A stretch of 64,000 nucleotides of DNA, taken from the NCBI GenBank assembly GCA_040220135.1, contig JAVJTT010000007.1, positions 62,001 through 126,000 on the forward strand, written 5' to 3'. Of the stretch, positions 1-8,113 are shown one piece after another. Source of the DNA: CAJXMH01 sp040220135 (lineage in GTDB: Bacteria; Bacteroidota; Bacteroidia; Flavobacteriales_E; Vicingaceae). The position numbers and the translations under genes were made by a program. Each line of letters begins with the position of its first letter. The first letter of the stretch is position 1. The notes beneath the pieces are model-generated. The model was given only the letters and a program-made list of their open reading frames with translations. It was not told the origin of the DNA and did no database searches.

Positions 1-290
1 GCTTTGTCGTCTTTAACATTGCGGTCACCGTGCAATTCAATGAAATCACCTCCCGTAATGGCTTCTATGTAGCTTAAGGTGTAAGGTCTATCGGGGTGCC
101 GACTCACTTGAACTCTTTGCCAAGGAGTGAGTTTGCTATAAATTTTCTTCTGAACGTCAATCAGTTTTTTCTCCAACTCAACTTGAGTTTTAGAAACATC
201 CACTTGGCTTTTTTCTTCAAGCTCTTTAGCTTGAGCAATTTGCTCGTGAATTTCCTTAATGGGTTCTTCGAAGTCTAGGTAGTTAGCCAT
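1..290 (-). CDS. accA: Acetyl-CoA carboxylase carboxyltransferase subunit alpha, N-terminal part (cut by window edge)
   Basis: The minus strand reads from an ATG at 288-290 without a stop to base 1, giving 96 codons. The product begins MANYLDFEEPIKEIHEQIAQ, continues with a lysine/glutamate-rich helical stretch, and then reaches TPWQRVQVSRHPDRP and GGDFIELHGDR. This is the start of the carboxyltransferase alpha subunit, which with AccD moves carboxyl from carboxybiotin to acetyl-CoA to make malonyl-CoA for fatty acid synthesis in the cytoplasm. It is divergent from ispE and has a very good promoter 26 bases upstream. The rest of the gene lies before base 1, so length and active site cannot be judged. 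Confidence 0.9.
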   Translation of the reverse strand, partial: MANYLDFEEPIKEIHEQIAQAKELEEKSQVDVSKTQVELEKKLIDVQKKIYSKLTPWQRVQVSRHPDRPYTLSYIEAITGGDFIELHGDRNVKDDK

Positions 291-315
291 ATATTTCTTC
301 AACAAAATGAGGGGT

Positions 316-345
316 CAAAAGTACAAAAAAGGCTTTGCTATGCAA
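316..345 (-). promoter_or_regulatory. Bacteroidota-type promoter for accA
   Basis: On the minus strand TTG (343-345) is followed by exactly 19 bases and then TACTTTTG (316-323), a perfect match to the -7 consensus TAnnTTTG. It would start transcription about 20 bases before the accA ATG. This is the best-matched promoter in the window. Confidence 0.75.
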
Positions 346-351
346 GTGATG

Positions 352-379
352 TTTGAGCGCAGAATATGGATTACTTTTG
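352..379 (+). promoter_or_regulatory. Putative ispE promoter immediately before the ATG
   Basis: TACTTTTG at 372-379 matches TAnnTTTG, with TTTG at 352-355 as a possible -33 element (16-base spacing, slightly short). The -7 box ends only 4 bases before the ATG at 384, so transcription would begin at or next to the start codon and the mRNA would be leaderless. The box overlaps the extra codons of the longer ORF, which argues for the 384 start. Confidence 0.5.
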
Positions 380-383
380 CATC

Positions 384-1193
384 ATGCAGTTACAGCCCAA
401 TGCGAAGATCAACCTAGGTTTATTCATCAAGTGTAAACGCGAGGATGGATTTCATGAACTAGAAAGTGTTTTTGTTCCTGTTGATTGGAAGGATGAATTA
501 GAAATAAAAGAAGCTGCTGAATTCTCTTTTTCAAGCAGTGGTTTGTCCATTCCCGGAGATTTGGACAACAATCTTTGCGTGAAAGCTTATCAATTGTTGA
601 AGCAAGATTTTGATATTCCTGCGGTGCAACTTCATCTGCATAAGAACATTCCCATGGGCGCCGGTTTAGGCGGTGGTTCATCCGATGCGGCATTTACATT
701 AAAGGGTATAGATCAATTGTTTGAATTGAATTTGAGTCATGAGAAACTAGAACATTATGCCGCTCAATTAGGGAGTGATTGTGTGTTTTTTATTCAAAAC
801 AAAACGGCTTTGGTAAGAGGGAGAGGGGAGTTGCTTGACTTTTCCCTTCAGCTAACCCTTAAAGCTTATGTTTTAATGGTAAAGCCGAAGGTTTTTATTT
901 CAACGCAAGAAGCTTATAGCAAAATAAAACCTCAAGCTCCTCAAAACTCATTGCCGGATTTATTGCAGTTACCCATTGCCGAATGGGAAGGTCGGCTAAA
1001 GAATGATTTTGAAGCCGCCTTGTTTCCGGATTATCCTGAATTGGCAACAATTAAAGAGAAACTCTATGAGGCAGGGGCGAAGTATGCCGCTATGAGTGGC
1101 AGTGGGTCTTGCTTGTATGGTTTGTTTGATGAGGAGCCTCAAATTCCCTCAGAATTTGAAAAGTACCACTGCAAAGTTTGTCGGCTAGACTAA
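384..1193 (+). CDS. ispE: 4-diphosphocytidyl-2-C-methyl-D-erythritol kinase
   Basis: GHMP kinase of the MEP isoprenoid pathway. It phosphorylates the 2-hydroxyl of CDP-methylerythritol with ATP. The product of 269 residues begins MQLQPNAKINLGLF, the conserved N-terminus with the catalytic lysine in NAKINLGL. The ATP-binding loop PMGAGLGGGSSDAA lies near residues 90-103, and the C-terminal glycine motif is AAMSGSGSCLYGLF. Length is typical. An in-frame ATG at 366 would add six residues, but it lies inside the putative -10 region, so 384 is preferred. It is single-copy between divergent accA and the convergent permease gene. Confidence 0.93.
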   Translation: MQLQPNAKINLGLFIKCKREDGFHELESVFVPVDWKDELEIKEAAEFSFSSSGLSIPGDLDNNLCVKAYQLLKQDFDIPAVQLHLHKNIPMGAGLGGGSSDAAFTLKGIDQLFELNLSHEKLEHYAAQLGSDCVFFIQNKTALVRGRGELLDFSLQLTLKAYVLMVKPKVFISTQEAYSKIKPQAPQNSLPDLLQLPIAEWEGRLKNDFEAALFPDYPELATIKEKLYEAGAKYAAMSGSGSCLYGLFDEEPQIPSEFEKYHCKVCRLD

Positions 1194-1195
1194 AC

Positions 1196-2275
1196 TTACT
1201 TGGGCGCTTTTTTCAATAAATAAATCGCTAACACTCCAAATAAAATATTGGGTATCCACATGGCAATTAGTGGATCTAAGCCGCCATTGGTAGAGAAGGT
1301 TTGGGTGACTTTCATAAAGAGAATGTAGGTAAAGCTGATCAATAGTCCAAACCCAAGGTGCATGCCAATCCCACCCCTTACTTTTCGCGAGGCTATGGCT
1401 ACGCCGATAAAAGTCAGAACGACAGAAGCAAAAGGAAAAGCTTGTCGCTTGTATTTCTCTACTTCATACCAAACTACCATTTTAGAGCCTCTAAACTTTT
1501 CCTCTTCAATTTTGGCGTTTAGCTCAGAGTAGACCAGCATTTCCACATCATGATCCCGAACCTCAAAATCTTTGGGTTCCATATTTAATAGGGTGTCTTT
1601 GGCCAAACCACGCTTAATGGTTTCGCTCAAGCCATCAATGTGTCGCTCGTAATAATTTTGAATGGTCCAATTTTGTTTTGTGGTGTCCCACTTAATAAAA
1701 TCGGCTAATAGTTTATAGGTTAAATCACCTTCTTTATTAAAACGCTCAAGAGAGAACTTGATACCCACATCTCTTTGGTTATTATAGCTTTCCATGTAAG
1801 CGTAGCTGTTGGAGTCTAGCTGGAAATGTATGTTGTGATCTTCGTTTTTATAAGGGTTGTCGATGTAAGTGTGACGGAAGTTAAGTCGCTTTTTATTACT
1901 CTCGGGAATTAAAAAATTGTTTAAATAAAAAGAAACTAAACCCAGAAACAGAGAGGCAATCAAATAGGGCCTTAACATTCTTCGAAAGGAAATTCCACTG
2001 GCTAAAATGGCAATGATCTCCGTATTACTGGCCATTTTCGAGGTGAAAAAAATCACCGAAATAAAGACAAACAGCGGACTGAAAAGATTGGCAAAATAGG
2101 GGATGAAGTTCAGGTAGTAATCAAATACAACCGCTTCAGTTGGCGCATTCTTTTCAATGAATTCATCTACATTTTCAGAAAAATCAAAAACAATAGAAAT
2201 GGAGATGATCAGGGCAATGGAGAAGAAAAAAGTGCCCAGGAATTTTTTAATAATGTAAAAGTCGAGCTTTTTCAT
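1196..2275 (-). CDS. LptF/LptG (YjgP/YjgQ) family permease
   Basis: Inner-membrane subunit of the lipopolysaccharide export ABC transporter. It has 359 residues with the family layout: three membrane segments in roughly the first 125 residues, a periplasmic beta-jellyroll-like region (about 130-265, including NKKRLNFRHTYIDNP), then three more membrane segments ending near residue 355. The N-terminus MKKLDFYIIKKFLGTFFF is typical. It lies one base downstream of tgt and is probably co-transcribed with it. LptF and LptG cannot be told apart here. Bacteroidota often carry tgt next to this permease. Confidence 0.88.
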   Translation of the reverse strand: MKKLDFYIIKKFLGTFFFSIALIISISIVFDFSENVDEFIEKNAPTEAVVFDYYLNFIPYFANLFSPLFVFISVIFFTSKMASNTEIIAILASGISFRRMLRPYLIASLFLGLVSFYLNNFLIPESNKKRLNFRHTYIDNPYKNEDHNIHFQLDSNSYAYMESYNNQRDVGIKFSLERFNKEGDLTYKLLADFIKWDTTKQNWTIQNYYERHIDGLSETIKRGLAKDTLLNMEPKDFEVRDHDVEMLVYSELNAKIEEEKFRGSKMVVWYEVEKYKRQAFPFASVVLTFIGVAIASRKVRGGIGMHLGFGLLISFTYILFMKVTQTFSTNGGLDPLIAMWIPNILFGVLAIYLLKKAPK

Positions 2276-2276
2276 G

Positions 2277-3407
2277 CTACAGCCGTTGGGTCACTTGCTT
2301 TAGCATGCGGTCTTTCCACGCGCCAAACGTATGATTTTGAATTTGTTTTCGAGCTTCTTTCACTAACCACAAATAGAAGGCTAAATTGTGTAAAGTGGCA
2401 ATTTGAGCTCCTAAAATTTCTTTCGAAATCAAAAGATGTCTTAAATAAGCTTTGCTGTAAAACTGATCGACAAAGCTTGTGCCATCCGGATCAATAACCG
2501 AATGGTCGTTTTTCCATTTTTCATTGCGCATGTTTAAAATGCCCTTTTGGGTGAATAGCATTCCGTTTCGAGCATTGCGACTTGGCATCACACAGTCGAA
2601 CATATCAACACCTAGTGCAATGTTTTCTAAAATGTTAGCTGGCGTGCCTACGCCCATTAAGTAACGGGGTTTGTCTTCAGGTAAAATGTCGCATACAATT
2701 TCGCACATGGCATACATTTCCTCTGCCGGCTCTCCAACCGAAAGTCCTCCAATGGCATTGCCTTCTCTACCGGCTTCGGCAATGGTTTCGGCTGATTTGA
2801 TACGCAAGTCTTTGTAGGTGCTGCCTTGCACAATGGGAAAAAGCGTTTGACTGTAACCGTACTTCGGTTTGGTTTTATCGAAATGATCACAACAACGCTT
2901 CAACCAACGATGCGTCATTTCCATACTTTTTTTTGCATAGCTGTAATCGCAAGGGTAGGGGGTGCATTCGTCGAAAGCCATCATAATGTCAGCGCCAATA
3001 CTGCGCTGAATGTCCATGGCTTTTTCAGGCGTAAAAAGGTGTTTTGAACCATCAATGTGGGAAGCAAATTTTACTCCATCTTCTGTAATTTTTCTTTTGT
3101 GAGCCAAGGAATAGACCTGGTAGCCACCACTATCAGTCAGTATGGGCCTGTCCCAATGATTAAAACCGTGTAATCCTCCGGCTGTTTCAATAATATCTAA
3201 ACCGGGACGCAGGTAGAGGTGGTAGGTGTTGCCCAAAATAATTTGCGCCTTAGTGTCTTCTACCAATTCTTTTTGGTGCACTGCTTTTACAGTTCCAGCC
3301 GTGCCTACCGGCATAAAAATGGGGGTCTCAATTTGCCCGTGATCGGTGTCAATTAAGCCTGCTCGCGCCTTCGATGATGGGTCTTGTTCTACTACCTTAA
3401 AGTCCAT
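2277..3407 (-). CDS. tgt: Queuine/preQ1 tRNA-guanine transglycosylase, without the Zn-binding cysteines
   Basis: Exchanges G34 of tRNAs with GUN anticodons for preQ1 in queuosine synthesis. The product of 376 residues contains TDSGGYQVYSL with the catalytic-region aspartate, AFDECTPYP, GGLSVGEP, YLMGVGTP and the nucleophile region MFDCVMPSRNARNG. The C-terminal segment, where the family usually has the CxCxxC zinc ligands, reads DPDGTSFVDQFYSKAYLRHL with no cysteine. The later histidine in TLHNLAFYLW is kept. The lptF/G-type gene follows one base downstream. The function call is secure from the barrel motifs. The missing zinc site appears to be a lineage variant rather than decay, because the rest is intact. 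Confidence 0.93.
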   Translation of the reverse strand: MDFKVVEQDPSSKARAGLIDTDHGQIETPIFMPVGTAGTVKAVHQKELVEDTKAQIILGNTYHLYLRPGLDIIETAGGLHGFNHWDRPILTDSGGYQVYSLAHKRKITEDGVKFASHIDGSKHLFTPEKAMDIQRSIGADIMMAFDECTPYPCDYSYAKKSMEMTHRWLKRCCDHFDKTKPKYGYSQTLFPIVQGSTYKDLRIKSAETIAEAGREGNAIGGLSVGEPAEEMYAMCEIVCDILPEDKPRYLMGVGTPANILENIALGVDMFDCVMPSRNARNGMLFTQKGILNMRNEKWKNDHSVIDPDGTSFVDQFYSKAYLRHLLISKEILGAQIATLHNLAFYLWLVKEARKQIQNHTFGAWKDRMLKQVTQRL

Positions 3408-3431
3408 TTTCCCTTAATTTCAAAAGAGCGC

Positions 3432-3439
3432 CAAAGGTA
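3432..3439 (-). promoter_or_regulatory. -7 element for tgt
   Basis: Minus strand TACCTTTG, an exact TAnnTTTG match, 24 bases before the tgt ATG. No convincing TTG at the usual 17-23 base distance. Confidence 0.5.
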
Positions 3440-3480
3440 CAGATTGCCGCCGAAAAGAATAATATCTTTACGGCTTCGGC

Positions 3481-4596
3481 ATGGAGTACATATATCCCAC
3501 TAGCTTTACCTATACTGAAGCACTGCTTTTCTTTTTTGTGCTGGCTTGCATCATTCATTTACATTATATTCTTCGCTATTATCGTCCCTTGGCTAAATAC
3601 AAAAAAAAGGAAAAAGCTGAGCATAAAAACAAAGGGGTCTCTGTGATTATTGCTGCAAAGAATGAGCTGGAAAATTTAAAGCAAAATTTGAGTCATGTTC
3701 TCTGTCAAGATTATCCGGAGTTTGAAGTCATCGTGATTGATGACCATTCTAACGATAGTAGTCTTGAATACCTGAGTGGCTTTAAGGAGGAACAATTAAG
3801 GGTGATTCGGGCTGAAATAGATGAACATGGAAAAAAACGTGCTTTGGCTAAGGGGGTGCAAAATGCAAAGTATGACTGGCTTCTTTTTACGGACGCTGAC
3901 TGTAAACCGGCTTCAACGCATTGGCTCTCACAAATGGCAGAAAGGCTCAGCGACCACCAAATGGTCTTGGGGCACGGTCGCTTTTATAAAACCGATGGCT
4001 TTCTCAACCAACTGATCCGCTATGAGTGTTTTCAAAATGCCATGCAATATATGGCCTTTGCTTTAGCGGGAAGGCCATACATGGGAGTAGGAAGAAACTT
4101 GGCCGTGCACAAAAATGTTTTTTTATCGGCGCAGCTAAATCTGTTAGCTAAGATAAAAAGCGGCGATGATGATTTATTGGTAAATGAAATGGGACGCTAT
4201 GTTGAAACTGGAATTGTGACTGAACCCCAAGCACACACCTTGTCACATGCAGAAACTAGTTGGAAAGCCTATTTTTTTCAAAAACGCAGACAACTACAAG
4301 CCGGGAATTATTACCAATTTAAAGATCAGTTTAAATTAACACTCATTTGGGCTGCTCAATTTTACAGTTGGTGGCTTTTTATTGCATTAATGCTACTTGG
4401 TGAGTATCGAATGCTTATCTTAGTTTTGTTCTTCATCAAACAAATGATACAACTTATTAGCAGTAGAGCATTATCAAAGCAATTAAGAGACCATGATTTG
4501 TGGAAAATGTGGCCTTTTTTAGAGTTTGTCTTCTTACATTGGCATGCGTATACGGTAGTTTCAATATGGTTTAGGAAAGTAGATCGATGGAAGTAA
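3481..4596 (+). CDS. Membrane-associated glycosyltransferase family 2 protein
   Basis: 371 residues: one N-terminal membrane helix (about 12-32), a GT-A catalytic domain, and two or three C-terminal membrane helices (about 285-340). The nucleotide-sugar motifs are VIVIDDHSND (residues 84-92) and the metal-binding FTDAD (136-140). GDDDLLVNE and QKRRQLQAG match the later ED and QxxRW-type positions of processive or polyprenyl-linked GT2 enzymes. Substrate cannot be read from the sequence. Its 3' end overlaps the sigma factor gene by 10 bases, so the two are translationally close. A TATCTTTA box at 3463-3470 (7/8 match) could be its promoter with a leader of only a few bases. Confidence 0.85.
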   Translation: MEYIYPTSFTYTEALLFFFVLACIIHLHYILRYYRPLAKYKKKEKAEHKNKGVSVIIAAKNELENLKQNLSHVLCQDYPEFEVIVIDDHSNDSSLEYLSGFKEEQLRVIRAEIDEHGKKRALAKGVQNAKYDWLLFTDADCKPASTHWLSQMAERLSDHQMVLGHGRFYKTDGFLNQLIRYECFQNAMQYMAFALAGRPYMGVGRNLAVHKNVFLSAQLNLLAKIKSGDDDLLVNEMGRYVETGIVTEPQAHTLSHAETSWKAYFFQKRRQLQAGNYYQFKDQFKLTLIWAAQFYSWWLFIALMLLGEYRMLILVLFFIKQMIQLISSRALSKQLRDHDLWKMWPFLEFVFLHWHAYTVVSIWFRKVDRWK

Positions 4597-5192
4597 ATCA
4601 AAATTTTTCAGACAAGGCGAAAGAAGACTTTAGGTTGGTTCAACTGGCAAAATCCGGTGATGAATCGGCCTACACAAAGATTATGGTTCGTTACCGAGAG
4701 CCACTTTACTACATGGCACTCAAAATGGTGAAAAACGAAAGTGATGCCGAAGATCTTTCGATTGAAGCCTTTGAGAAAGCCTTTCACAAGCTGGATCAAT
4801 ACGCCCCGAATTATGCTTTTAGTACTTGGTTGTTTCGCATTGCCACGAATCACTGCATTGACTTTATTCGAAAAAAGAAACTGAGAACCACCTCTATTGA
4901 TGAAGAAATAGATGATGGTAAAGGAGGTAGTTTTGGGGTTCAAGTAGAAGCGAAAGCCAAAGATCCGGAAGCCACTTTTATAGAGAAGCAAAAGATTAGG
5001 TTGATGCGCGAACTGGTTGATCGCTTGGATGAGCCTTACCAAGACTTGGTGAAACTGCGCTACTTTGAAGAACTTACTTATGATGAGATTGCCGAAGAAA
5101 GAGAAGTGCCTTTAGGAACAGTAAAGGCACAATTGTTTCGAGCTAGAGCGCTGCTTTCGGATTTAATTCGCAATAGCAAAAAATCAATTTAA
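4587..5192 (+). CDS. RNA polymerase sigma factor, sigma-70 family (ECF-like)
   Basis: 201 residues with two sigma domains. Region 2 lies at about 25-95 (core binding, ESDAEDLSIEAFEKAF, then YAFSTWLFRIATNHCIDFIRKK). Region 4 lies at about 145-195, with the helix-turn-helix LTYDEIAEEREVPLGTVKAQLFRARALL. Region 3 is absent, as in ECF factors. No anti-sigma gene is adjacent, which is unusual for classical ECF pairs, although Bacteroidota often have such orphan factors. It overlaps the preceding glycosyltransferase by 10 bases and precedes rsmG by 3 bases, so it is probably expressed constitutively with them. Target promoters are unknown. Confidence 0.9.
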   Translation: MEVNQNFSDKAKEDFRLVQLAKSGDESAYTKIMVRYREPLYYMALKMVKNESDAEDLSIEAFEKAFHKLDQYAPNYAFSTWLFRIATNHCIDFIRKKKLRTTSIDEEIDDGKGGSFGVQVEAKAKDPEATFIEKQKIRLMRELVDRLDEPYQDLVKLRYFEELTYDEIAEEREVPLGTVKAQLFRARALLSDLIRNSKKSI

Positions 5193-5195
5193 GCC

Positions 5196-5816
5196 TTGGA
5201 TATTCTGCTTCACTACTTCCCTGAATTAAACGAAATTCAAAAAAAGCAGTTTGCAGACCTTGAAGGTTTGTACAAAGATTGGAATCAGAAAATTAATGTG
5301 ATTTCAAGAAAGGACATGGATGCCTTTTACGAACGTCATGTATTACATGCTTTAGGCATTGCCAAGCTTCAAGATTTTAAGTCTTCTACCAAAATTTTAG
5401 ATGTAGGCACTGGGGGAGGTTTCCCGGGAATACCTTTGGCGATTTATTTTCCGGAAGTGCAGTTTACTTTAGTGGATTCTATTGGCAAAAAAATTAAAGT
5501 GGTAAAGGCTGTCGCAGAATCTCTGGGTTTAAAAAACGTAAAGGCTTACCATCAAAGAGCTGAAAAAGTAGAAGGCAAATTTGATTTTGTAGTCAGTCGT
5601 GCAGTTACTAGAGCTGATAAATTTGTGCCTTGGGTTGATGCTAAAATTAAAAAGAAGGGCTTCAATGATAAAGCCAACGGTTATTTTTTCTTGAAAGGAG
5701 GGGAGCTCTCTGATGAGTTTGCCCCATTGAGAAAGTACTTTGAAGTGCATGCGCTATCTGCCTGTTACAAAGAAGAATTTTTTGACACCAAAAAAGTAGT
5801 GTACTTAAAAAGCTAG
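5196..5816 (+). CDS. rsmG: 16S rRNA (guanine-527-N7)-methyltransferase, TTG start
   Basis: SAM-dependent methyltransferase that makes m7G527 in 16S rRNA. It has 206 residues, normal length. The SAM loop is ILDVGTGGGFPGIPLA (about residues 68-83), followed by LVDSIGKKIKVV and the VVSRAVTR catalytic-region motif. The only start giving the conserved N-terminus (DILLHYFPELNEIQKKQF) is a TTG at 5196, three bases after the sigma factor stop. The first internal ATG is 40 codons in and would remove conserved sequence. Tight spacing and the weak start suggest translational coupling to the upstream sigma gene. Confidence 0.92.
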   Translation: MDILLHYFPELNEIQKKQFADLEGLYKDWNQKINVISRKDMDAFYERHVLHALGIAKLQDFKSSTKILDVGTGGGFPGIPLAIYFPEVQFTLVDSIGKKIKVVKAVAESLGLKNVKAYHQRAEKVEGKFDFVVSRAVTRADKFVPWVDAKIKKKGFNDKANGYFFLKGGELSDEFAPLRKYFEVHALSACYKEEFFDTKKVVYLKS

Positions 5817-5831
5817 AGGGTGAAAACCTTA

Positions 5832-5861
5832 TTTGATTTGAGTTGTAATTAAGTATGTTTG
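5832..5861 (+). promoter_or_regulatory. Promoter for the DUF2911 gene
   Basis: TTG at 5833-5835, 18-base spacer, then TATGTTTG at 5854-5861 (exact TAnnTTTG). It starts transcription about 25 bases before the ATG at 5890. It has both elements at a spacing normal for this phylum. Confidence 0.7.
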
Positions 5862-5889
5862 CCAAAATCAAATCCTAAAAAAAAAAGAA

Positions 5890-6729
5890 ATGAAAAGAGT
5901 ATTTTACACCTTAGCCCTTTCTATCCTAGCAACTTGTACAACATGGGCGCAAGATTTACCCAAACCGAGTCCTTACGGGGAAGTAATGCAAAGAATCGGT
6001 TTAACCGATGTCAAAATAGAGTATTCGAGACCTGGAGTAAAAGAGAGAACCATTTTTGGAGGACTTGAAGCATACGGAGAAGTTTGGAGAACAGGTGCCA
6101 ATGCAGCCACTAAAATTTCTTTTAGCACCAATGTTATGATAGCTGGCGAAGAAGTGAAAGCCGGAACTTACTCTGTTTTGACTGTGCCTGGAGAAGGCGC
6201 ATGGAAATTAATGCTAAACAAGGATTTAGGCGTTTCTGAAGGGAGTTACGATGCTGAGAAAAATGTCATAGTGGTTGAAATGGAAGCTCAGAAAATAGAT
6301 AGAGTGGTAGAAACCTTGACCTTTACTTTTGCCAATGTAAAAGAAGATGCGGCAGAATGGACCTTTGAGTGGGAAAATACCATGTGGACTTTACCGATTG
6401 AAGTGAAAGTAGATGAGCAAGCCATGGCAAACATTAAAGAAAAAATCGCTGAAATAGAAGGAGCCTATGGGGTTTACAATACCTCTGCTCGTTACTTTTT
6501 AGATCACGATCAAGACTTAGAACAAGCATTAGCTTGGTCTAAAAAGTCAGTTGAGATTGAGCAGAAGTTTTGGAATGTTTACACTCTTTCTTTGATTCAA
6601 GCCAAAATGGGCAATCACAAAGAGGCCATTAAAACAGCTAAGATCTCTATGGACCTTGCTCAAAAAGCAGAATATAAACCCTACATCAAAATGAATAAAG
6701 AGAACATCGAGAAGTGGAGTAAAAAATAA
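5890..6729 (+). CDS. Exported DUF2911 domain protein with C-terminal helical repeat
   Basis: 279 residues with a Sec signal peptide (cleavage about after TWAQ, residue 21). The DUF2911 domain covers about 25-165 and is recognisable from PSPYGEVMQRIGLTDVKIEYSRP and GEVWRTGANAATKISF. The C-terminal part (about 190-279) is helical and TPR-like. DUF2911 proteins are widespread in Bacteroidota and their function is unknown. The gene has its own promoter and is followed by a terminator-like hairpin, so it is probably monocistronic and periplasmic. Confidence 0.85.
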   Translation: MKRVFYTLALSILATCTTWAQDLPKPSPYGEVMQRIGLTDVKIEYSRPGVKERTIFGGLEAYGEVWRTGANAATKISFSTNVMIAGEEVKAGTYSVLTVPGEGAWKLMLNKDLGVSEGSYDAEKNVIVVEMEAQKIDRVVETLTFTFANVKEDAAEWTFEWENTMWTLPIEVKVDEQAMANIKEKIAEIEGAYGVYNTSARYFLDHDQDLEQALAWSKKSVEIEQKFWNVYTLSLIQAKMGNHKEAIKTAKISMDLAQKAEYKPYIKMNKENIEKWSKK

Positions 6730-6752
6730 GAAGACAAACTGTAGTTTGTTCG

Positions 6753-6791
6753 AAAAGGGGAGGGTCATGTGCTCTCCCTTTTTTTATTTTT
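6753..6791 (+). terminator. Probable intrinsic terminator after the DUF2911 gene
   Basis: AAAAGGGGAG pairs (one bulged G) with CTCCCTTTT across an 11-base loop, followed by a run of seven T. It lies 24 bases after the stop. Its T tract merges with the yaaA -7 box. Confidence 0.55.
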
Positions 6792-6792
6792 G
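6785..6792 (+). promoter_or_regulatory. -7 element for the yaaA operon
   Basis: TATTTTTG, an exact TAnnTTTG match, 43 bases before the yaaA ATG. It overlaps the T tract of the upstream terminator, and no -33 element was found, so it is only a candidate. Confidence 0.35.
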
Positions 6793-6835
6793 CAAACAAC
6801 TACACAACAGACTTGTTTCTCTCTAAAATTAAACC

Positions 6836-7618
6836 ATGATACACCTTCTTTCACCAGCCAAATCCTTGGATTTTGAAAGCAATGTAAAGTTTCAAGAGCA
6901 CAGCCAGGCTGAGTTTCTGGAGCAAAGTAAAAAGTTGATCAAGAAACTGAACTCACTTTCAAAAAAGAAAGTAAAAGAATTGATGTCAATAAGTGACCAA
7001 TTGGCGGAGTTAAATGCAAATCGCTACCAAAAGTGGGAAGGAAAAACTACGGTGGAAGAAGACAGTAGACAAGCTATTTTTGCTTTTACCGGTGATGTTT
7101 ACCAAGGGTTAGATGCACCTACTTTGTCTGAAAGTGATTTGCATTATGCCCAAGAAAACCTAGTGATCCTATCGGGTTTATATGGTGTTTTGAAACCTTT
7201 AGATATCATGGAACCGTATCGTTTAGAAATGGGGACTCAATTGAAAGTAGGTAGGAAAAGTAATTTGTATGAGTTTTGGACTGATCAGATTACCAATCAG
7301 ATTAATCGGCAATTGGAGAAGCAAAACGCTTCCTCATTGATCAACCTAGCGTCTAATGAGTATTTTAAAGTTATTAATAAAAAGAAATTGAAAGCAGAGG
7401 TAATCAGCCCTCAGTTCAAGGATGCTAAAAACGGGAATTACAAGATTATTTCTTTCTATGCAAAGAAAGCGCGCGGTATGATGAGTCGGTTTATTATCCA
7501 ACATCAAATTGAAGAAGTTGAAGACTTACAAGGTTTTGATCTTGGTGGTTATCGCTTTAATTCGGACTTAAGTACCTTTACTAAACCCGTTTTTACCCGA
7601 GAAGAGAACCAACAATAA
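6836..7618 (+). CDS. yaaA: Peroxide stress protein YaaA (DUF328/UPF0246)
   Basis: 260 residues, full length for the family, which lowers free iron and protects DNA during hydrogen peroxide stress in E. coli. It starts with the conserved MIHLLSPAKSLDFES. It also carries AIFAFTGDVYQGLDA, ILSGLYGVLKPLDIMEPYRLEMG, INLASNEYFKVI and FYAKKARGMMSRFII, all family signatures. It is first in a run with the DUF2452 gene (6 bases later) and apbE, suggesting shared transcription. Confidence 0.92.
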   Translation: MIHLLSPAKSLDFESNVKFQEHSQAEFLEQSKKLIKKLNSLSKKKVKELMSISDQLAELNANRYQKWEGKTTVEEDSRQAIFAFTGDVYQGLDAPTLSESDLHYAQENLVILSGLYGVLKPLDIMEPYRLEMGTQLKVGRKSNLYEFWTDQITNQINRQLEKQNASSLINLASNEYFKVINKKKLKAEVISPQFKDAKNGNYKIISFYAKKARGMMSRFIIQHQIEEVEDLQGFDLGGYRFNSDLSTFTKPVFTREENQQ

Positions 7619-7624
7619 GTTTCT

Positions 7625-8113
7625 ATGTCGAAGAAGAAAGAAGAGGAAGAAAAGAGGCGTGATTATAATCCCATAGACAAGGATAAAATAACGGAGAACC
7701 CGCATAATTTACCTTATGCGCATAATGTGGGCAGTGCGGTAATCTTTCCAGATGACAAAGACCGCATTAAGAGCAATGCCATGTCGGCCATGGTAGAGCA
7801 GACCAATTTGCAAATGAAGCAGATTTATGACCAAATGGAACTTTTGGTCAATCAGGCTAACCAACTGAAGCAAAGAGTTGAAATTTCAGAAGAAATTTAT
7901 GGCGCAGAAATGGGCTTTAAACCCATTAGCGGGCATACCTATCATCTATATGAAAAAGAGAATGGTGATAAGGTACTATCCATGATAGGTCCTAAACAAT
8001 GGCCCAGCGGTCCTAAATACAATCGCTTTTTAGCCACAGCACGCCTAATGGGAGACCATACTTGGGATGTGATCGAAACCAATGAAGATTTTAAAAAAGA
8101 GAGTGAACGTTAA
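7625..8113 (+). CDS. DUF2452 domain protein
   Basis: 162 residues, cytoplasmic, very charged at the N-terminus. It matches the DUF2452 family of Bacteroidota and other marine bacteria: the NPHNLPYAHNVGSAVI segment, a central coiled-coil-like helix (about 55-95), and GHTYHLYEKENGDKVLSMI followed by WDVIE. Function is unknown. It lies 6 bases after yaaA and overlaps the apbE reading frame at its 3' end, so it is in the middle of a three-gene operon. Confidence 0.8.
   Translation: MSKKKEEEEKRRDYNPIDKDKITENPHNLPYAHNVGSAVIFPDDKDRIKSNAMSAMVEQTNLQMKQIYDQMELLVNQANQLKQRVEISEEIYGAEMGFKPISGHTYHLYEKENGDKVLSMIGPKQWPSGPKYNRFLATARLMGDHTWDVIETNEDFKKESER

Noticed and set aside
4608..5042. 144-codon ORF antisense to the sigma factor gene
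   Set aside because: Fully inside a well-supported gene on the other strand, with no recognisable domain.
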